This document shows positions 26,526 to 38,138 of a stretch of DNA of 64,000 nucleotides, piece by piece (the first letter of the stretch is position 1; each line of letters opens with the position of its first letter). This DNA comes from Azonexus fungiphilus (GTDB lineage Bacteria; Pseudomonadota; Gammaproteobacteria; Burkholderiales; Rhodocyclaceae). The stretch lies in assembly GCF_003634965.1 (NCBI RefSeq), contig NZ_RBXP01000004.1:1-64000 (forward strand). The letters are read 5' to 3'. The position numbers and the translations under genes are program-made. The notes under the pieces were generated by a model that was not told where the DNA came from, did not search any database, and saw only the letters and a list, made by a program, of their open reading frames with translations.

Positions 26526-27710
26526 TCAGCTCGCGGCGCGCTCTTCGAGCACGGCGATGGCCGGCAGCGTCTTGCCCTCGAGGAATTCGAGGAAGGCACC
26601 GCCGCCGGTCGAGATGTAGCCGACATCGTCGGCGATGTGGAACTTGGCGATGGCGGCCAGGGTGTCGCCGCCGCCGGCGATCGAGAAGGCTTCCGAGTGG
26701 GCGATCGCCGAGGCCAGCATCTTGGTGCCGCCGGCGAACTGCGGCAGTTCGAAGACGCCGACCGGGCCGTTCCAGACGATGGTGCCGGCGTTGGCGACGA
26801 TCTCGGCGAGCTTGACGGCGGTCTTCGGGCCGACGTCGAGGATGCGGTCGTGGGCGCCGACATCGTCGATCGAGATCTTGTTGGCGCGGGCCAGGGCCGA
26901 GACTTCGTCGGCGACGACGACGTCGGTCGGCAGTGGCACTTCGGCGCCGCGTTCCTTCATCATGTCCATGATCGCGTGCGCTTCCTTGACCAGGTCGGGC
27001 TCGGCCAGCGATTCGCCGATGCGCTTGCCGGAAGCGAGCAGGAAGGTGTTGGCGATGCCGCCACCGACGATCAGCTGGTCGACCTTGTCGGCCAGCGACT
27101 TGAGGATGGTCAGCTTGGACGACACCTTGGAACCGCCGACGATCGCCACCAGCGGCCGCTTCGGCGCGTGCAGGGCCTTGCCCAGGGCGTCGATCTCGGC
27201 GCCCATGAGCACGCCGGCGCAGGCCACCGGTGCGTACTTGGCCATGCCGTGGGTGGTCGCTTCGGCGCGGTGGGCGGTACCGAAGGCGTCATTGACGTAG
27301 ATGTCGCAGAGCTTGGCCATCTTCTGGGCGAGCTCGTCGTTGTTCTTCTTCTCGCCCTTGTTGACGCGGCAGTTCTCGAGCAGGACGACCTCGCCCGGCT
27401 TGACCTCGAAGCCGCCGTCGACCCAGTCGGCGATCAGGCGCACCGGCTGGTGCAGCATCTGGCCGAGGCGCACGGCGACCGGCATCAGGCTGTCGTCGGG
27501 ATTGAGCTCGCCTTCGGTCGGCCGGCCGAGGTGCGAGGTGACCATCACTGCCGCGCCCTTCTCCAGGCAGTAGCGGATCGACGGTAGCGAGGCGCGGATG
27601 CGGGTGTCTTCGGTGATGTTGCCGGCTTCGTCCTGCGGTACGTTGAGGTCGGCGCGGATGAAAACGCGTTTGCCGGATACATCGAGGTCGGTCAGCTTGA
27701 TGACGTTCAT
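26526..27710 (-). CDS. pgk: Phosphoglycerate kinase
   Basis: Pgk transfers phosphate between 1,3-bisphosphoglycerate and ADP. The 394-residue protein starts [25 protein letters not shown] and shows [33 protein letters not shown] and the nucleotide motif [14 protein letters not shown]. The ATG at 27710 is chosen because a longer frame adds 20 unrelated residues. It is the only pgk in the window, so both the Calvin operon and glycolysis must share it unless another copy lies elsewhere. It lies 16 bases after epd. Confidence 0.97.
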   Translation of the reverse strand: MNVIKLTDLDVSGKRVFIRADLNVPQDEAGNITEDTRIRASLPSIRYCLEKGAAVMVTSHLGRPTEGELNPDDSLMPVAVRLGQMLHQPVRLIADWVDGGFEVKPGEVVLLENCRVNKGEKKNNDELAQKMAKLCDIYVNDAFGTAHRAEATTHGMAKYAPVACAGVLMGAEIDALGKALHAPKRPLVAIVGGSKVSSKLTILKSLADKVDQLIVGGGIANTFLLASGKRIGESLAEPDLVKEAHAIMDMMKERGAEVPLPTDVVVADEVSALARANKISIDDVGAHDRILDVGPKTAVKLAEIVANAGTIVWNGPVGVFELPQFAGGTKMLASAIAHSEAFSIAGGGDTLAAIAKFHIADDVGYISTGGGAFLEFLEGKTLPAIAVLEERAAS

Positions 27711-27726
27711 GGTCTTCTCCAAGGGT

Positions 27727-28788
27727 TTATTGTCGGTAATCGGTCCAGCGGCTCGCCCAGTGGCCGGCAACGTCGATCAGCCGGTTGGCGAAGCCCCACT
27801 CGTTGTCGAACCAGACGAAGAGGTTGAGCAGGTGGCCGCCGGCGGCGCGCGTCTGGCTGCCGTCGACGATCGCCGAGTGCGGGTCGTGGTTGAAATCGAT
27901 CGAGGCGTGTGCCGCTTCGGAATAGGCCAGCAGCCGCGCCAGCGGGCCGGCGGCAGCGTCGCGCAGGAGGCGGTTGGCGGCGGCCGCGTCGAGCGGCCGG
28001 CGGGTGGTCAGGGTCAGGTCGATGGCCGAGACGTTCAGCGTCGGCACGCGGATCGCCTTGGCGCTGACGCGCCCGGCCAGCCCCGGCAGCAGGCGTTCGA
28101 CGCCGCGCGAAAGGCCGGTCGACACCGGGATGATCGACTGCATCGCCGAGCGCGTGCGGCGCAGGTCGGCGTGGTGGTAGCCGTCGATCAGCGGCTGGTC
28201 GTTCATCACCGAGTGCAGCGTCGTCAGCAGCACCTGCTCGAGGCCGCAGGCGCGGTCGAGCAGGTCGAGCACCGGCACCACCGCGTTGGTCGTGCACGAG
28301 CCGGCCGAGACCAGGCGCTCGCCGCCGTTCAGCGCGTCGAGGTTGACGCCGTTGACGATGGTCGCATCGACGTCGTCGGCCGAGTGGCCGGGGTGCGAGA
28401 GGAGCAGCCGGGGACAGCCGGCGGCGAGAAAACGCTCGAGTTCGGCGCGTCGACCGTAGACGCCCGAACATTCGACGAGCAGGTCGATGCCGAGGCTGGC
28501 CCAGTCCACGGCTTCCGGCGTCTCGGCGTGGCTGACGGCGATCTCGCGGCCGCCGACGCAAAGTCGGCCGGGGGCGGTTGAAACGCTGCCGGGAAAGCGG
28601 CCGTGGGTCGAGTCGTACTCGGTCAGGTAGGCCATGCTCGCCAGGTCGGCCGGTTCGTTGATGGCGACGACGGCGAGGCGGTCGCTGACGGTCGACGCCT
28701 GCAAAGCGCGCAAAAAGCAGCGACCGATGCGGCCATAGCCGTTGATGGCGAGACGAAGGGGCGAACGGGAGCCGGGCACGCAGTCCAA
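27727..28788 (-). CDS. epd: Erythrose-4-phosphate dehydrogenase-like GAPDH homologue
   Basis: Epd oxidises erythrose-4-phosphate to 4-phosphoerythronate, the first step of the DXP-dependent pyridoxal phosphate route. The 353-residue sequence has the GAPDH fold ([25 protein letters not shown] with the catalytic Cys) but matches E. coli Epd in family-specific stretches: [24 protein letters not shown], and [16 protein letters not shown]. The start is uncertain: TTG at 28788 or GTG at 28779 ([13 protein letters not shown]), neither with a strong ribosome-binding site. The epd-pgk-fba order recalls the E. coli epd-pgk-fbaA operon. Confidence 0.87.
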   Translation of the reverse strand: MDCVPGSRSPLRLAINGYGRIGRCFLRALQASTVSDRLAVVAINEPADLASMAYLTEYDSTHGRFPGSVSTAPGRLCVGGREIAVSHAETPEAVDWASLGIDLLVECSGVYGRRAELERFLAAGCPRLLLSHPGHSADDVDATIVNGVNLDALNGGERLVSAGSCTTNAVVPVLDLLDRACGLEQVLLTTLHSVMNDQPLIDGYHHADLRRTRSAMQSIIPVSTGLSRGVERLLPGLAGRVSAKAIRVPTLNVSAIDLTLTTRRPLDAAAANRLLRDAAAGPLARLLAYSEAAHASIDFNHDPHSAIVDGSQTRAAGGHLLNLFVWFDNEWGFANRLIDVAGHWASRWTDYRQ

Positions 28789-28986
28789 CCGGAGAAGGAG
28801 AATGTCGGGATTTTACCGCGTTGCCGCCCGAAAACCGAGGGCTGGCGGCGTTGCCGACGGCATGGTCGCCGGCAATTCCTGCCGATTGCTGCCGCCATCC
28901 GCCGCCACAAGGCCGGAAATCGGCCGGCTGGGCGCGGGTACGCTCCTTGCATGATGGCGTCGTCGAAATTTTTCTGCGAGGACAGG

Positions 28987-29511
28987 ATGAAGATCGCCAA
29001 CGATTACATGGTCACCCCGGCGGGCGCGGTCGGCAGCGGCGGCGCGGCGCAGGCCGGCGATTTCGCGGCGGCGATGGCGCAGGCCCGCGCGGCCCGGCAG
29101 GCGGCCGAGGAGAGCACCGCCAGCAGCCAGGAGAAGCAGCCGCCAACCGAGGCCGAGCGCATCGCCGCGGCGCGCGAGGCACGCGCGGCGCTGCGCCAGG
29201 AGCTGGTCGATTTCCTGGAGAAACCGCTGGAGGTTCATCTGCGCGAGGCGGTGATGAAGGAAATGGGCATCACCGAGGAGGATCTCGCGGCGATGACGCC
29301 GACCGACCGCCTGGCGGCCGAGTCGATGATTGCCCAGAAGGTGCGCGAGCGGCTGCTCGAGCGCAAGGACGACGGCGAACGGGCGGCGACGGGTGAGACC
29401 ACCCTGCAGGCCGGCAGCGAGGCGATCGCCGCGCCGGCGGTCGAATTCACCGCCGACCGCCTGGCCGAGATCATGACCAACAGCATGGCGATGGTCGGCC
29501 GCCAGGCCTGA
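28987..29511 (+). CDS. Hypothetical protein, helical and Ala-rich
   Basis: I do not recognise this 174-residue protein. It opens MKIANDYMVTPAGAVGSGG, has a low-complexity Ala/Gln/Glu stretch to about residue 75, then a more ordered helical part (VDFLEKPLEVHLREAVMKEMGITEEDLAAMTPTDR) and a final TADRLAEIMTNSMAMVGR. No signal peptide or membrane helix is visible. The ATG at 28987 is preceded by GAGGACAGG. It stands alone on the plus strand between minus-strand genes, with a GGTCGACC repeat right after its stop. Real coding is supported by start context and codon use, not by homology. Confidence 0.65.
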   Translation: MKIANDYMVTPAGAVGSGGAAQAGDFAAAMAQARAARQAAEESTASSQEKQPPTEAERIAAAREARAALRQELVDFLEKPLEVHLREAVMKEMGITEEDLAAMTPTDRLAAESMIAQKVRERLLERKDDGERAATGETTLQAGSEAIAAPAVEFTADRLAEIMTNSMAMVGRQA

Positions 29512-29512
29512 A

Positions 29513-29560
29513 AAAGCCCCGGATCTTGCGGTCGACCGTGAAATCCGGGCAAAAATGCCG
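29513..29560. repeat. GGTCGACC repeat / hairpin between convergent genes
   Basis: CCCGGAT and ATCCGGG arms flank a CGGTCGACCG core (29529-29538), followed by CAAAAATGCC. The hairpin lies between the converging hypothetical and FUSC genes and could act as a bidirectional terminator. Confidence 0.6.
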
Positions 29561-29572
29561 GCGCTTGCCGGT

Positions 29573-30679
29573 TCAGCCGCGATCGGGCGCCGCGGCCGGT
29601 TGCCGGCGCAGCTGGTGCAAGGCCTTGTCGAGCGCCGCGCGCAGGCGCGGGCTGTGCAGGCAGATACCGCCGAGGAGACCGATGACGGCGCCGAGCGTGG
29701 TGTCGAGAAAGCGCGCCTGCAGCAGCGGGCCGCTGTCGATCTGGCCGAGCTGCGCCGCTTCGGCAAGGAAGATGGTCAGCGGCGTGATGAAGATCACCGC
29801 CAGCCCGTAGTGGCGCACGACCAGGATCTCGATGGTGAAGGCCAGCAGCATCAGCAGCAAGGAAATGCGCCACGGATCGAGCGGCAGCATCAGCAGCGTC
29901 CAGGTCAGCAACAGCCCGACGGCGGTGCCGAGAATCCGGTGCACCTGTTTGCGCCAGACGGCGCGCAGGCTCATTCCCTGGATCACCGCCAGGCAGCTGA
30001 CCGGCACCCAGTAAGGGCGTTCGAGTGCGAGCAGCTGGGCGGCAGCGAGCGCAAGCGCGACGAACAGCCCGATCAGGACGCTGTCGACGAGGATGCAGGC
30101 GAAGTCCGCCGGCACCGGTGTCGGGTTCGCCGGTGCTGCTTGCCGGCGCAGGCTGTGGATGGCGTGGGCGAAGGCGATCAGGCAGCCGAGCAGGCTGCCG
30201 AGCGTGATCAGGCCGACGAACAGCGGCACTTGCAGCAGGTCGATCGGGGCGTAGGCGCCGATCGCCGCGGCCATCACGAAAAACAGGCTGCCCGGAGGAC
30301 CGATCCGGTAGAAGCGGCAGATCATCGTCACCAGGACGGTCAGCCCGCCGAGCAACGGCACCAGCAGGACAGGCAGGAAGTGCGCCGCCAGGCCGAAGGC
30401 GTAGCAGGCGCTGAGGCCGAAACTGCAGGCCATCAGTTGCAGCATCCGGTGCGCCAGCGCGCTGTCCGGCGCATACAGGAAGACCAGGCCGCCGAGCGAG
30501 GCCGTCAGCCCGTAATCCATGCGCCCGAACCAGGCGCCGATGAACAGTGGCAGGCCGCTGGCCAGTGCCGCACATAAAGGCATCGGCCAACGCCGGTCGC
30601 TCGGCGCGATGGCGCCGAGGTCGCGGAGTTCGGCCTGGACCCGGTGACCAATCCGCTGCCAGCGTTGTCGGTTGTGCAT
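29573..30679 (-). CDS. FUSC-family inner-membrane protein
   Basis: The 368-residue protein has two blocks of hydrophobic helices, at about 32-165 and 190-345, separated by a short hydrophilic linker, the layout of the FUSC (fusaric-acid-resistance/AaeB-like) superfamily. The region WVPVSCLAVIQGMSLRAVWRKQVHRILGTAVGLLL matches the second conserved FUSC block. Members are putative exporters of aromatic acids and other small molecules; the substrate here is unknown. It is shorter than full AaeB proteins and no HlyD/AaeA partner is adjacent. A terminator separates it from gap upstream. Confidence 0.82.
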   Translation of the reverse strand: MHNRQRWQRIGHRVQAELRDLGAIAPSDRRWPMPLCAALASGLPLFIGAWFGRMDYGLTASLGGLVFLYAPDSALAHRMLQLMACSFGLSACYAFGLAAHFLPVLLVPLLGGLTVLVTMICRFYRIGPPGSLFFVMAAAIGAYAPIDLLQVPLFVGLITLGSLLGCLIAFAHAIHSLRRQAAPANPTPVPADFACILVDSVLIGLFVALALAAAQLLALERPYWVPVSCLAVIQGMSLRAVWRKQVHRILGTAVGLLLTWTLLMLPLDPWRISLLLMLLAFTIEILVVRHYGLAVIFITPLTIFLAEAAQLGQIDSGPLLQARFLDTTLGAVIGLLGGICLHSPRLRAALDKALHQLRRQPAAAPDRG

Positions 30680-30702
30680 GCTCGATCCGTCTGCGTTAAC
30701 GT

Positions 30703-30729
30703 AAAACCGCCGGGCAGGCCGGCGGTTTT
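30703..30729 (-). terminator. Terminator of the minus-strand gap gene
   Basis: AAAACCGCCGG (30703-30713) pairs with CCGGCGGTTTT (30719-30729), an 11-bp stem with A/T flanks, 24 bases past the gap stop. Confidence 0.88.
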
Positions 30730-30752
30730 GTCATGTCGGTCCGGGGACCGGT

Positions 30753-31781
30753 TTACTTGGCAGCCATCCAGGCGCGGGCGGCGTCGAGCATGCGGCAGGA
30801 GTAGCCCCACTCGTTGTCGTACCAGGCCAGCACCTTGACCAGCGTCGAGCCGTCTTCGGCCTTGAGGACGCGCGTCTGCGTCGCGTCGAAGGTCGAGGAG
30901 ACGGTGGTGTGGTTGAAGTCGGACGACACCAGCGGCTCGGTATTCACCGCCATGATGCCCTTGAGCGGGCCGTTGGCCGCCTTGGTCATCAGTTCGTTGA
31001 TCTCTTCCTTGGTGGTGGCGCGCTCGGCGGTGAAGGTCAGGTCAACGAGGGAGACGTTGATCGTCGGCACGCGCAGCGCGAAGCCGTCGAACTTGCCGAC
31101 CAGTTGCGGCAGCACCAAGCCGACGGCCTTGGCCGCGCCGGTCTTGGTCGGGATGATGTTGGCGGCAGCGGCGCGGGCGCGGCGCAGGTCCTTGTGGCGG
31201 ACGTCGACGGTGACCTGGTCGTTGGTGTAGGCGTGCACCGTGGTCATCAGGCCGGACTTGATGCCGATGGCGTCGGACAGCACCTTGGCCACCGGGGCCA
31301 GGCAGTTGGTGGTGCACGAGGCGTTGGAGACGACGCTCATGGCCTGGGTCAGGATGCCTTCGTTGACGCCCATGACGATGGTGCCGTCGACGTCGTCGCC
31401 GCCCGGGGCTGAGATCAGCACGCGCTTGGCGCCCTGTTCGAGCAGCGCCTGGGCCTTGGCCTTGGAGGTGTAGGCGCCGGTGCATTCGAGCAGGACGTCG
31501 ACGCCGTGGTCGGCCCAGTTGATGTCCTTGGGGTTCTTGGTCGAGTAGAAGGCGATCTTCTTGCCGTCGATGATGATGCAGTTCTCACCTTCGGTTTCGA
31601 CGGAGGTGCCGAAGCGGCCGTGCGTCGTGTCGTACTTCAGCAGGTGGGCGTTGGTCGCCAGGTCGCCGGAGGCGTTGATGGCGACGACGTCGAACTCGTT
31701 CTGCAGGCCCTGCTCGTAGATCGCGCGCAGCGTGCAGCGACCGATGCGACCGAAACCGTTGATTGCAACCTTGATAGCCAT
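30753..31781 (-). CDS. gap: Glyceraldehyde-3-phosphate dehydrogenase, housekeeping copy
   Basis: A type I GAPDH of 342 residues with [18 protein letters not shown], the active-site [17 protein letters not shown] and the C-terminal [14 protein letters not shown]. It differs from the CBB copy at 19925 in the active-site neighbourhood (SNASCTTNC versus SAASCTTNG) and in the S-loop. It lies 33 bases after the minus-strand tkt, with which it should form an operon (tkt-gap), a common arrangement in betaproteobacteria. Its lower use of the rarest GC-rich codon runs suggests strong expression. Confidence 0.96.
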   Translation of the reverse strand: MAIKVAINGFGRIGRCTLRAIYEQGLQNEFDVVAINASGDLATNAHLLKYDTTHGRFGTSVETEGENCIIIDGKKIAFYSTKNPKDINWADHGVDVLLECTGAYTSKAKAQALLEQGAKRVLISAPGGDDVDGTIVMGVNEGILTQAMSVVSNASCTTNCLAPVAKVLSDAIGIKSGLMTTVHAYTNDQVTVDVRHKDLRRARAAAANIIPTKTGAAKAVGLVLPQLVGKFDGFALRVPTINVSLVDLTFTAERATTKEEINELMTKAANGPLKGIMAVNTEPLVSSDFNHTTVSSTFDATQTRVLKAEDGSTLVKVLAWYDNEWGYSCRMLDAARAWMAAK

Positions 31782-31814
31782 GGATGTTTTTCCTCTTTGC
31801 GTTGGTATTCGTGA

Positions 31815-33818
31815 TCAGGACAGCAGTGCTTTCGCCGTCGCGACGACGTTGCCGACGGTGAAGCCGAACAGGTCGAACAGCTGGCCGGCCGGTGCCGATT
31901 CGCCGAAGCGGTCGATACCGATCACCGCGCCATGCAGGCCGACGTACTTGCGCCAGAAATCCGGGTGCGCCGCTTCGATGGCGATGCGCTTCTTGCAGCT
32001 GCCGAGGACCGAAGCCTTGTACTCGTCGCTCTGGCGGTCGAAGACGTTGGTGCAGGGCATCGAGACGACGCGTGCGGCGATGCCTTCGTTGGCCAGTGCG
32101 GCCTGGGCGTCGAGCGCCAGCTTGACTTCGGAGCCGGTGGCGATCAGCGTCACCTGGGCGTCGGCGTTCTCGGCCAGCACGTAGCCGCCCTTGGCGATGT
32201 CGGCGTCGGCGGCATTCTGCGTCACGGTCGGCAGGTTCTGCCGCGACAGGGCGAGCAGGCTCGGCCCGGTTTTACGGTCGACCGCGGAAATCCAGGCAAT
32301 TGCGGTTTCCGTCGCGTCGGCCGGACGCCACACATCGAGGTTCGGGATGATGCGCATCGACGGGATGTGCTCGACCGGCTGGTGCGTCGGGCCGTCTTCG
32401 CCGAGGCCGATGGAGTCATGGGTGTAGACCATGATCTGGCGCTGCTTCATCAGCGCCGCCATGCGGATGCCGTTGCGCGCGTAGTCGGAGAAGACGAGGA
32501 AGGTGGCGGTGTAGGGAATCAGGCCGCCGTGCAGCGCGATGCCGTTGGCGATCGCGGTCATGCCGAATTCGCGCACGCCGTAGTAGCAGTAGTTGCCGCC
32601 TTCGGTGCGGGTGACGCCCTTGCTGCCCTTGACGAAGGTCAGGTTGGAGCCGGCCAGGTCGGCCGAGCCGCCGAAGATTTCCGGAATCGCCGGAACCAGC
32701 GCGGCGATGGCGTTCTGCGAGGCCTTGCGGGTGGCGATGTTCTCGGCCTTGTCGCGGCAGGCCTGCAGGTAGGCGGCCTTGGTCGCTGCCCAGGTGGCCG
32801 GCAATTCGCCCTTGATCACGCGGCGCTCGAATTCGGCGGCCAGTTCGGGGAATTCGGCCTGGTACTTGGCGAAACGGCGTTGCCAGTTTTCCTCGAAGGC
32901 GGCGCCGCGGACCTTGCCGTTCCAGGCGGCGTAGACCTCGCCCGGGATTTCGAAGGCCGGATGATTCCAGCCGATGTAGGCGCGGGCGGCGGCGATTTCA
33001 TCCTTGCCCAGCGGCGCGCCGTGGCAGTCGTGGCTGCCCTGCTTGTTCGGCGAGCCGGCGCCGATCACGGTGCGGCAGCAGATCAGGCTGGGCTTGTCGG
33101 TCACCGCCTTGGCGGCGAGCAGGGCGCGCTCGATGGCTTCCGGGTCATGCCCGTCGACATTGGGCACGACGTGCCAGCCGTAGGCTTCGAAGCGCTTCGG
33201 CGTGTCGTCGGTGAACCAGCCTTCGACGTGGCCGTCGATCGAGATGCCGTTATCGTCCCAGAAGGCGATCAGCTTGCCCAGGCCGAGCGTGCCGGCGAGC
33301 GAGCAGGCTTCGTGCGAGACGCCTTCCATCAGGCAGCCGTCGCCGAGGAAGGTGTAGGTGTGGTGATTGACGATGTCGTGGCCGGGGCGGTTGAACTCGG
33401 CGGCGAGCACCTTCTCGGCCAGCGCGAAGCCGACGGCGTTGGTGATGCCCTGGCCGAGCGGCCCGGTGGTCGTCTCGACGCCCGGCGTGTAGCCGTACTC
33501 CGGATGGCCCGGCGTCCTGGCGTGCAGCTGGCGGAAGTTCTTCAGGTCGTCGATGCTGACGTCGTAGCCGGTCAGGTGCAGCAGCGCGTAGATCAGCATC
33601 GAGCCATGGCCGTTCGAGAGCACGAAGCGGTCGCGGTCGGGCCACGCCGGATTCGCCGGATTGTGGCGCAGGTGGCGACGCCACAGCACCTCGGCGATTT
33701 CGGCCATGCCCATCGGGGCACCCGGGTGACCGGAGTTGGCCTGTTGCACGGCATCCATGGCCAAGGCGCGGATGGCGCCGGTCAGGGGATTGAATTTGGG
33801 AGGGATGCTGACGCTCAT
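31815..33818 (-). CDS. tkt: Transketolase, housekeeping copy
   Basis: A 667-residue thiamine-diphosphate transketolase with [57 protein letters not shown] and [18 protein letters not shown]. It probably serves the non-oxidative pentose phosphate pathway together with rpiA at 45496, and precedes gap. Compared with the CBB copy it is about 14 residues shorter. A GGTCGACC core occurs inside its coding sequence at 32277-32284 (encoding AVDRKTG). Confidence 0.96.
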   Translation of the reverse strand: MSVSIPPKFNPLTGAIRALAMDAVQQANSGHPGAPMGMAEIAEVLWRRHLRHNPANPAWPDRDRFVLSNGHGSMLIYALLHLTGYDVSIDDLKNFRQLHARTPGHPEYGYTPGVETTTGPLGQGITNAVGFALAEKVLAAEFNRPGHDIVNHHTYTFLGDGCLMEGVSHEACSLAGTLGLGKLIAFWDDNGISIDGHVEGWFTDDTPKRFEAYGWHVVPNVDGHDPEAIERALLAAKAVTDKPSLICCRTVIGAGSPNKQGSHDCHGAPLGKDEIAAARAYIGWNHPAFEIPGEVYAAWNGKVRGAAFEENWQRRFAKYQAEFPELAAEFERRVIKGELPATWAATKAAYLQACRDKAENIATRKASQNAIAALVPAIPEIFGGSADLAGSNLTFVKGSKGVTRTEGGNYCYYGVREFGMTAIANGIALHGGLIPYTATFLVFSDYARNGIRMAALMKQRQIMVYTHDSIGLGEDGPTHQPVEHIPSMRIIPNLDVWRPADATETAIAWISAVDRKTGPSLLALSRQNLPTVTQNAADADIAKGGYVLAENADAQVTLIATGSEVKLALDAQAALANEGIAARVVSMPCTNVFDRQSDEYKASVLGSCKKRIAIEAAHPDFWRKYVGLHGAVIGIDRFGESAPAGQLFDLFGFTVGNVVATAKALLS

Positions 33819-33909
33819 GATCCGGAAATCCAGCCTGCTGAAAAGCTGGAATTATCGGCGAAAAGCACTGTTTTGGATAGGCTTGTGCCGCCGCCGGGCG
33901 AGTCCGGAA

Positions 33910-33937
33910 GACGTCCGCACCAGGCGGGGCGGACGTC
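33910..33937 (-). terminator. Possible terminator after the minus-strand fbp
   Basis: A 9-bp GC-rich stem lies 12 bases past the fbp stop but lacks a clear T-run, so it may be a weak terminator or an mRNA-end stabiliser. Confidence 0.5.
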
Positions 33938-33948
33938 TGCGCGGGCGC

Positions 33949-34962
<1,014 letters not shown>

Positions 34963-34997
34963 GGAAACTCCGGACGGGAAAATGGAAAAAAGGGATT

Positions 34998-37481
34998 TTA
35001 CTCCGCCCGCTCGGCGGCGTGCAGGAAGGCGAAGGCGCCGGCGTTGTTCAGCGGTTTGCTGAACAGGTAGCCCTGGACCTCGTCGCAGCCGTTGCTGCGC
35101 AGCAGCTCGAGCTGGTCCTCGGTCTCGACGCCTTCGGCGATGACGTTGAGGCCGAGCGAATGGGCGAGTGCGATGGTGCCGAAGGCGATCGCCCGGTCGT
35201 TGAGGTCGTGCTCGATGTCGCGGACGAAGGAGCGGTCGATCTTCAGGTGGTCGATCGGGAACAGCTTGAGGTAGGCGAGCGACGAATAGCCGGTGCCGAA
35301 GTCGTCGATCGCCAGGCTGATGCCCATGCGGCCGAGGCGCTGCAGGATGTGGATGGCTTCCTGCGGGTTTTCCATCACCGAGCTTTCGGTGATTTCGAGT
35401 TCGAGCAACTCGGCCGGCAGGCCGGATTCGGCGAGCGCGCCGGCGACCGTTTCGCAGAAATCACGGCGGCGCAACTGGCGGGCCGAGACGTTGACGGCAA
35501 CGCGCAGCGGCGGCAGGCCACTGTCGATCCAGTGCTTCATCTCGCGGCAGGCGGTGAGCATGACCCAGTCGCCGATCTCGACGATCATCCCGGTTTCCTC
35601 GGCGACCGGGATGAAGCGGTCGGGCGAGATCATGCCGTCGACCGGGTGGTGCCAGCGCAGCAGGGCTTCGACGCCGGTCGGCCGCGATCCGTCGGCGCGG
35701 AACTGCGGCTGGTACACCAGGGCCAGTTCGTTGCGGCTGATCGCGTGGCGCAGCTTGCGTTCGATGTCCAGGCGCTCGGTGGCGATCTGGTTCATGTCGG
35801 CGGCGAAGAACTGGTAGTTGTTCCGGCCGGCCGACTTGGCGTGGTACATCGCGGTGTCGGCGTTCTTCAGGATGCTGTCGCCGTCGGCGCCGTCGTCGGG
35901 GAAGAGGCTGATGCCGATCGACGGGCTGGTGTGCAGTTCGTGGCCTTCGGCCTCGATCGGCGTGCTCAGCGCGTTGACGATCTTGCTGGCGACCAGCGCG
36001 GCGTCGCCCGGGTTGGCGATGCCGGGCAGGATGACGACGAACTCGTCACCGCCGAGGCGGGCCACGAAATCGGTTTCGCGGACGACGCCGGACAGCCGAC
36101 AGGCGACCTCGCGCAGCATCTCGTCGCCGACCTGGTGGCCGAGCGTGTCGTTGATGATCTTGAAGCGGTCGAGGTCGATGAACATGATCCCGACCTTCCA
36201 TTCGTGCCGGCGTGCTTCCGGCAGCAGCTGGCCGAGGCGCATCAGCAGCGCCAGCCGGTTGGGCAGGCCGGTCAGCGAGTCGTGCTGGGCGATGTGCTGC
36301 ATCCGCGCTTCGGCTTCCTTGCGCTCGGTGATGTCGGCGAAGATCCAGATGTAGTGGCGGGGCAGGTTGTTGCCGCTGTCCTCGACGCGGTTGACGCGCA
36401 GGCTGGCGGGGAAGCTCTGGCCATCGTGGCGGCGCATCGCGATCTCGCCGCGCCAGCTGCCGTGAAGGACCAGGCTGGCGTGCAGCTGTTCGCGCTTCCA
36501 CAGGTCGTCGGCCTGGATCAGGTCGAGCACCGAGGCGCCGCAGAGCTCGTCGGCACTGCGCACGGTCATGCCGGTCGCGGCCGGGTTGACCGAAAGGATC
36601 CGGTGGTTTTCGTCGCTGACGACGATGCCGGCCGGCGTGTGGTTGAACACCACCTGTGCCAGCTGTTCGCGTTCGGCGCTGGCGCGGCGCTCGCTGACGT
36701 CGGTATAGACGGTGACGATGCTGCCGTCGTCGAGCGGCACGCCGCGGACGTCGAGGGTCTGGCCGTTCGGCCGGGTGCGTTCGAAATGGTGGGCGACCGG
36801 GTGGCGGGCGCGGGCCAGCAGCGCCCGGACGATCGATTCCGGATCGCCCGGGCCGTATTCGCCGCGCTCGGCGTTGTAGCGGAAGATCGCCTCGATGGTC
36901 GTCGGTGGCTTGGCGAACAGTTGCTCGGGCAGGTCGAGCAGCTTGAGGAACTCGCGGTTGTGCAGCAGCAGGTTGAGCTTGCTGTCGAACAGCGTCACCG
37001 CGCAGGGAATTGCTTCGATCACCGTCTCCAGCAGGGCGTGCTGGTGGCGCAGTTCCTCCTCAGCGGTCTTGCGCTCGGTGATGTCGGTATAGGTAGTGAT
37101 GAAGCCGGCGAGCACCCCGTCGATCAGCAGCGGTTCGCCATGGACCAGGTGGGTGCGGCCGCCCGGCCGGGTGCGTTCGAAGCGGTGCGGCTGGAAAGCC
37201 ATTGCCAGCGCATTGAGGCGCTCGACGTGGTGTTCCGGATCACCCGGCCCGTATTCGCCACGCTGCGCCGGTATCCGTACCAGGTCGGCGAAGCTGACGC
37301 CATCGACGACCAGCCCGGGTGGCAGATCGAGCATTTCGATGAACTCGTCGTTCCACACGCGCAGGCGCAGCGCTTCGTCAAAGACGCTGATGCCCTGCGG
37401 CAGGCTGGAAACCACTGCCTGCAGGTAGGCGAGGCGCCGCCGCGAATCGTCGGGAGCGGAGTTGGGCGTGTCGATGTTCAC
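34998..37481 (-). CDS. Triple-PAS GGDEF-EAL protein
   Basis: The 827-residue protein has two related PAS domains (about 15-135 and 145-270, each with an [10 protein letters not shown] motif and an RTRP-G region, of the PAS-7 kind), a third PAS (about 275-395) ending in DITERKEAE, a GGDEF domain with LGGDEF and an RETD I-site, and an EAL domain with [36 protein letters not shown] and EGVET. All catalytic signatures of both domains look intact, so it could make or break c-di-GMP. No membrane helix is visible, so sensing is probably cytoplasmic. It stands alone downstream of the thioredoxin-fold gene. Confidence 0.93.
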   Translation of the reverse strand: MNIDTPNSAPDDSRRRLAYLQAVVSSLPQGISVFDEALRLRVWNDEFIEMLDLPPGLVVDGVSFADLVRIPAQRGEYGPGDPEHHVERLNALAMAFQPHRFERTRPGGRTHLVHGEPLLIDGVLAGFITTYTDITERKTAEEELRHQHALLETVIEAIPCAVTLFDSKLNLLLHNREFLKLLDLPEQLFAKPPTTIEAIFRYNAERGEYGPGDPESIVRALLARARHPVAHHFERTRPNGQTLDVRGVPLDDGSIVTVYTDVSERRASAEREQLAQVVFNHTPAGIVVSDENHRILSVNPAATGMTVRSADELCGASVLDLIQADDLWKREQLHASLVLHGSWRGEIAMRRHDGQSFPASLRVNRVEDSGNNLPRHYIWIFADITERKEAEARMQHIAQHDSLTGLPNRLALLMRLGQLLPEARRHEWKVGIMFIDLDRFKIINDTLGHQVGDEMLREVACRLSGVVRETDFVARLGGDEFVVILPGIANPGDAALVASKIVNALSTPIEAEGHELHTSPSIGISLFPDDGADGDSILKNADTAMYHAKSAGRNNYQFFAADMNQIATERLDIERKLRHAISRNELALVYQPQFRADGSRPTGVEALLRWHHPVDGMISPDRFIPVAEETGMIVEIGDWVMLTACREMKHWIDSGLPPLRVAVNVSARQLRRRDFCETVAGALAESGLPAELLELEITESSVMENPQEAIHILQRLGRMGISLAIDDFGTGYSSLAYLKLFPIDHLKIDRSFVRDIEHDLNDRAIAFGTIALAHSLGLNVIAEGVETEDQLELLRSNGCDEVQGYLFSKPLNNAGAFAFLHAAERAE

Positions 37482-37538
37482 GTCAGTGGCGGATTGGCGG
37501 ATGTCGGGTCAATGATAGCCGAATGGCATGGTCAGGTT

Positions 37539-38096
37539 TCAGGTCTCGCGCCACTTGATCGAGCAGCCGATCGACGCGTGCTGATCTGACGGTCCACGCC
37601 CGGTTTCGGCAATTTTTCGCAGGGCCGCGAAAAGTTCGCGCGGGGCGTCGGCCGGTGCCGGGTTTTTGCCCGAGGCGTCGAGTCGACCGCGATATTGCAG
37701 GGTGAGCCCGGCGTTGTAGCCGAAGAAGTCGGGCGTGCACACCGCGCCGTAGGCACGGGCGACCGACTGGTCGGCATCGAGCAGGTAGGGAAAGGGGAAG
37801 TCGAGCTCCCTGGCCCAGCGTTGCATGTTGGGAAAGGCGTCGTCGGGATAGGCTTCGGTATCGTTGCTCATGATCGCCGCGCAACCGATGCCGAGCCCCT
37901 GCAACTCGCGGCAGTCGCGGAGCAGGCGGTCGATGATCGCGCGGACGTAGGGGCAGTGGTTGCAGATGAACATCACCAGCAGCCCGTTCGGGCCGCGGCA
38001 GTCGGCCAGCGTCCAGATCCTGCTGTCGGTGCCGGGGAGCGAAAAATCGATGGCCGGCCGGCCGAATTCGCAGACCGGCGGATTGAGTGCGACCAT
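37539..38096 (-). CDS. Thioredoxin-fold (AhpC/TSA-like) protein
   Basis: A 185-residue protein with a peroxiredoxin/TlpA-like N-terminus (DFSLPGTDSRIWTLADCRGPNGLLVMFICNHCPYV) in which CNHC provides a CxxC redox centre. The GLLVMFICNHCPYVRAI stretch and the later NDTEAYPDDAFPNM are typical of a widespread family of uncharacterised thioredoxin-like proteins. No signal peptide is visible. The ATG at 38096 follows GGGAGG; a much longer frame upstream is the shadow of rsmE. The C-terminal tail is encoded by DNA that resembles a decayed GGTCGACC repeat, so the real tail may be variable. It is divergent from rsmE. Confidence 0.85.
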   Translation of the reverse strand: MVALNPPVCEFGRPAIDFSLPGTDSRIWTLADCRGPNGLLVMFICNHCPYVRAIIDRLLRDCRELQGLGIGCAAIMSNDTEAYPDDAFPNMQRWARELDFPFPYLLDADQSVARAYGAVCTPDFFGYNAGLTLQYRGRLDASGKNPAPADAPRELFAALRKIAETGRGPSDQHASIGCSIKWRET

Positions 38097-38138
38097 GATC
38101 CTCCCTTCGACAACGTGTTTCACCGCATAATAGCATCG

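Noticed and set aside
23917-26619. A 900-codon plus-strand open frame across pyk and the receiver-GGDEF gene
   Set aside because: Antisense shadow of pyruvate kinase and its neighbour, with His/Asp/Gly-rich translation and no domain.
28802-28954. A 50-codon plus-strand frame behind a strong AGAAGGAG site
   Set aside because: Start context is good, but the translation is Arg/Ala/Gly-rich with no pattern and it overlaps only the leader of epd; kept out for lack of support.
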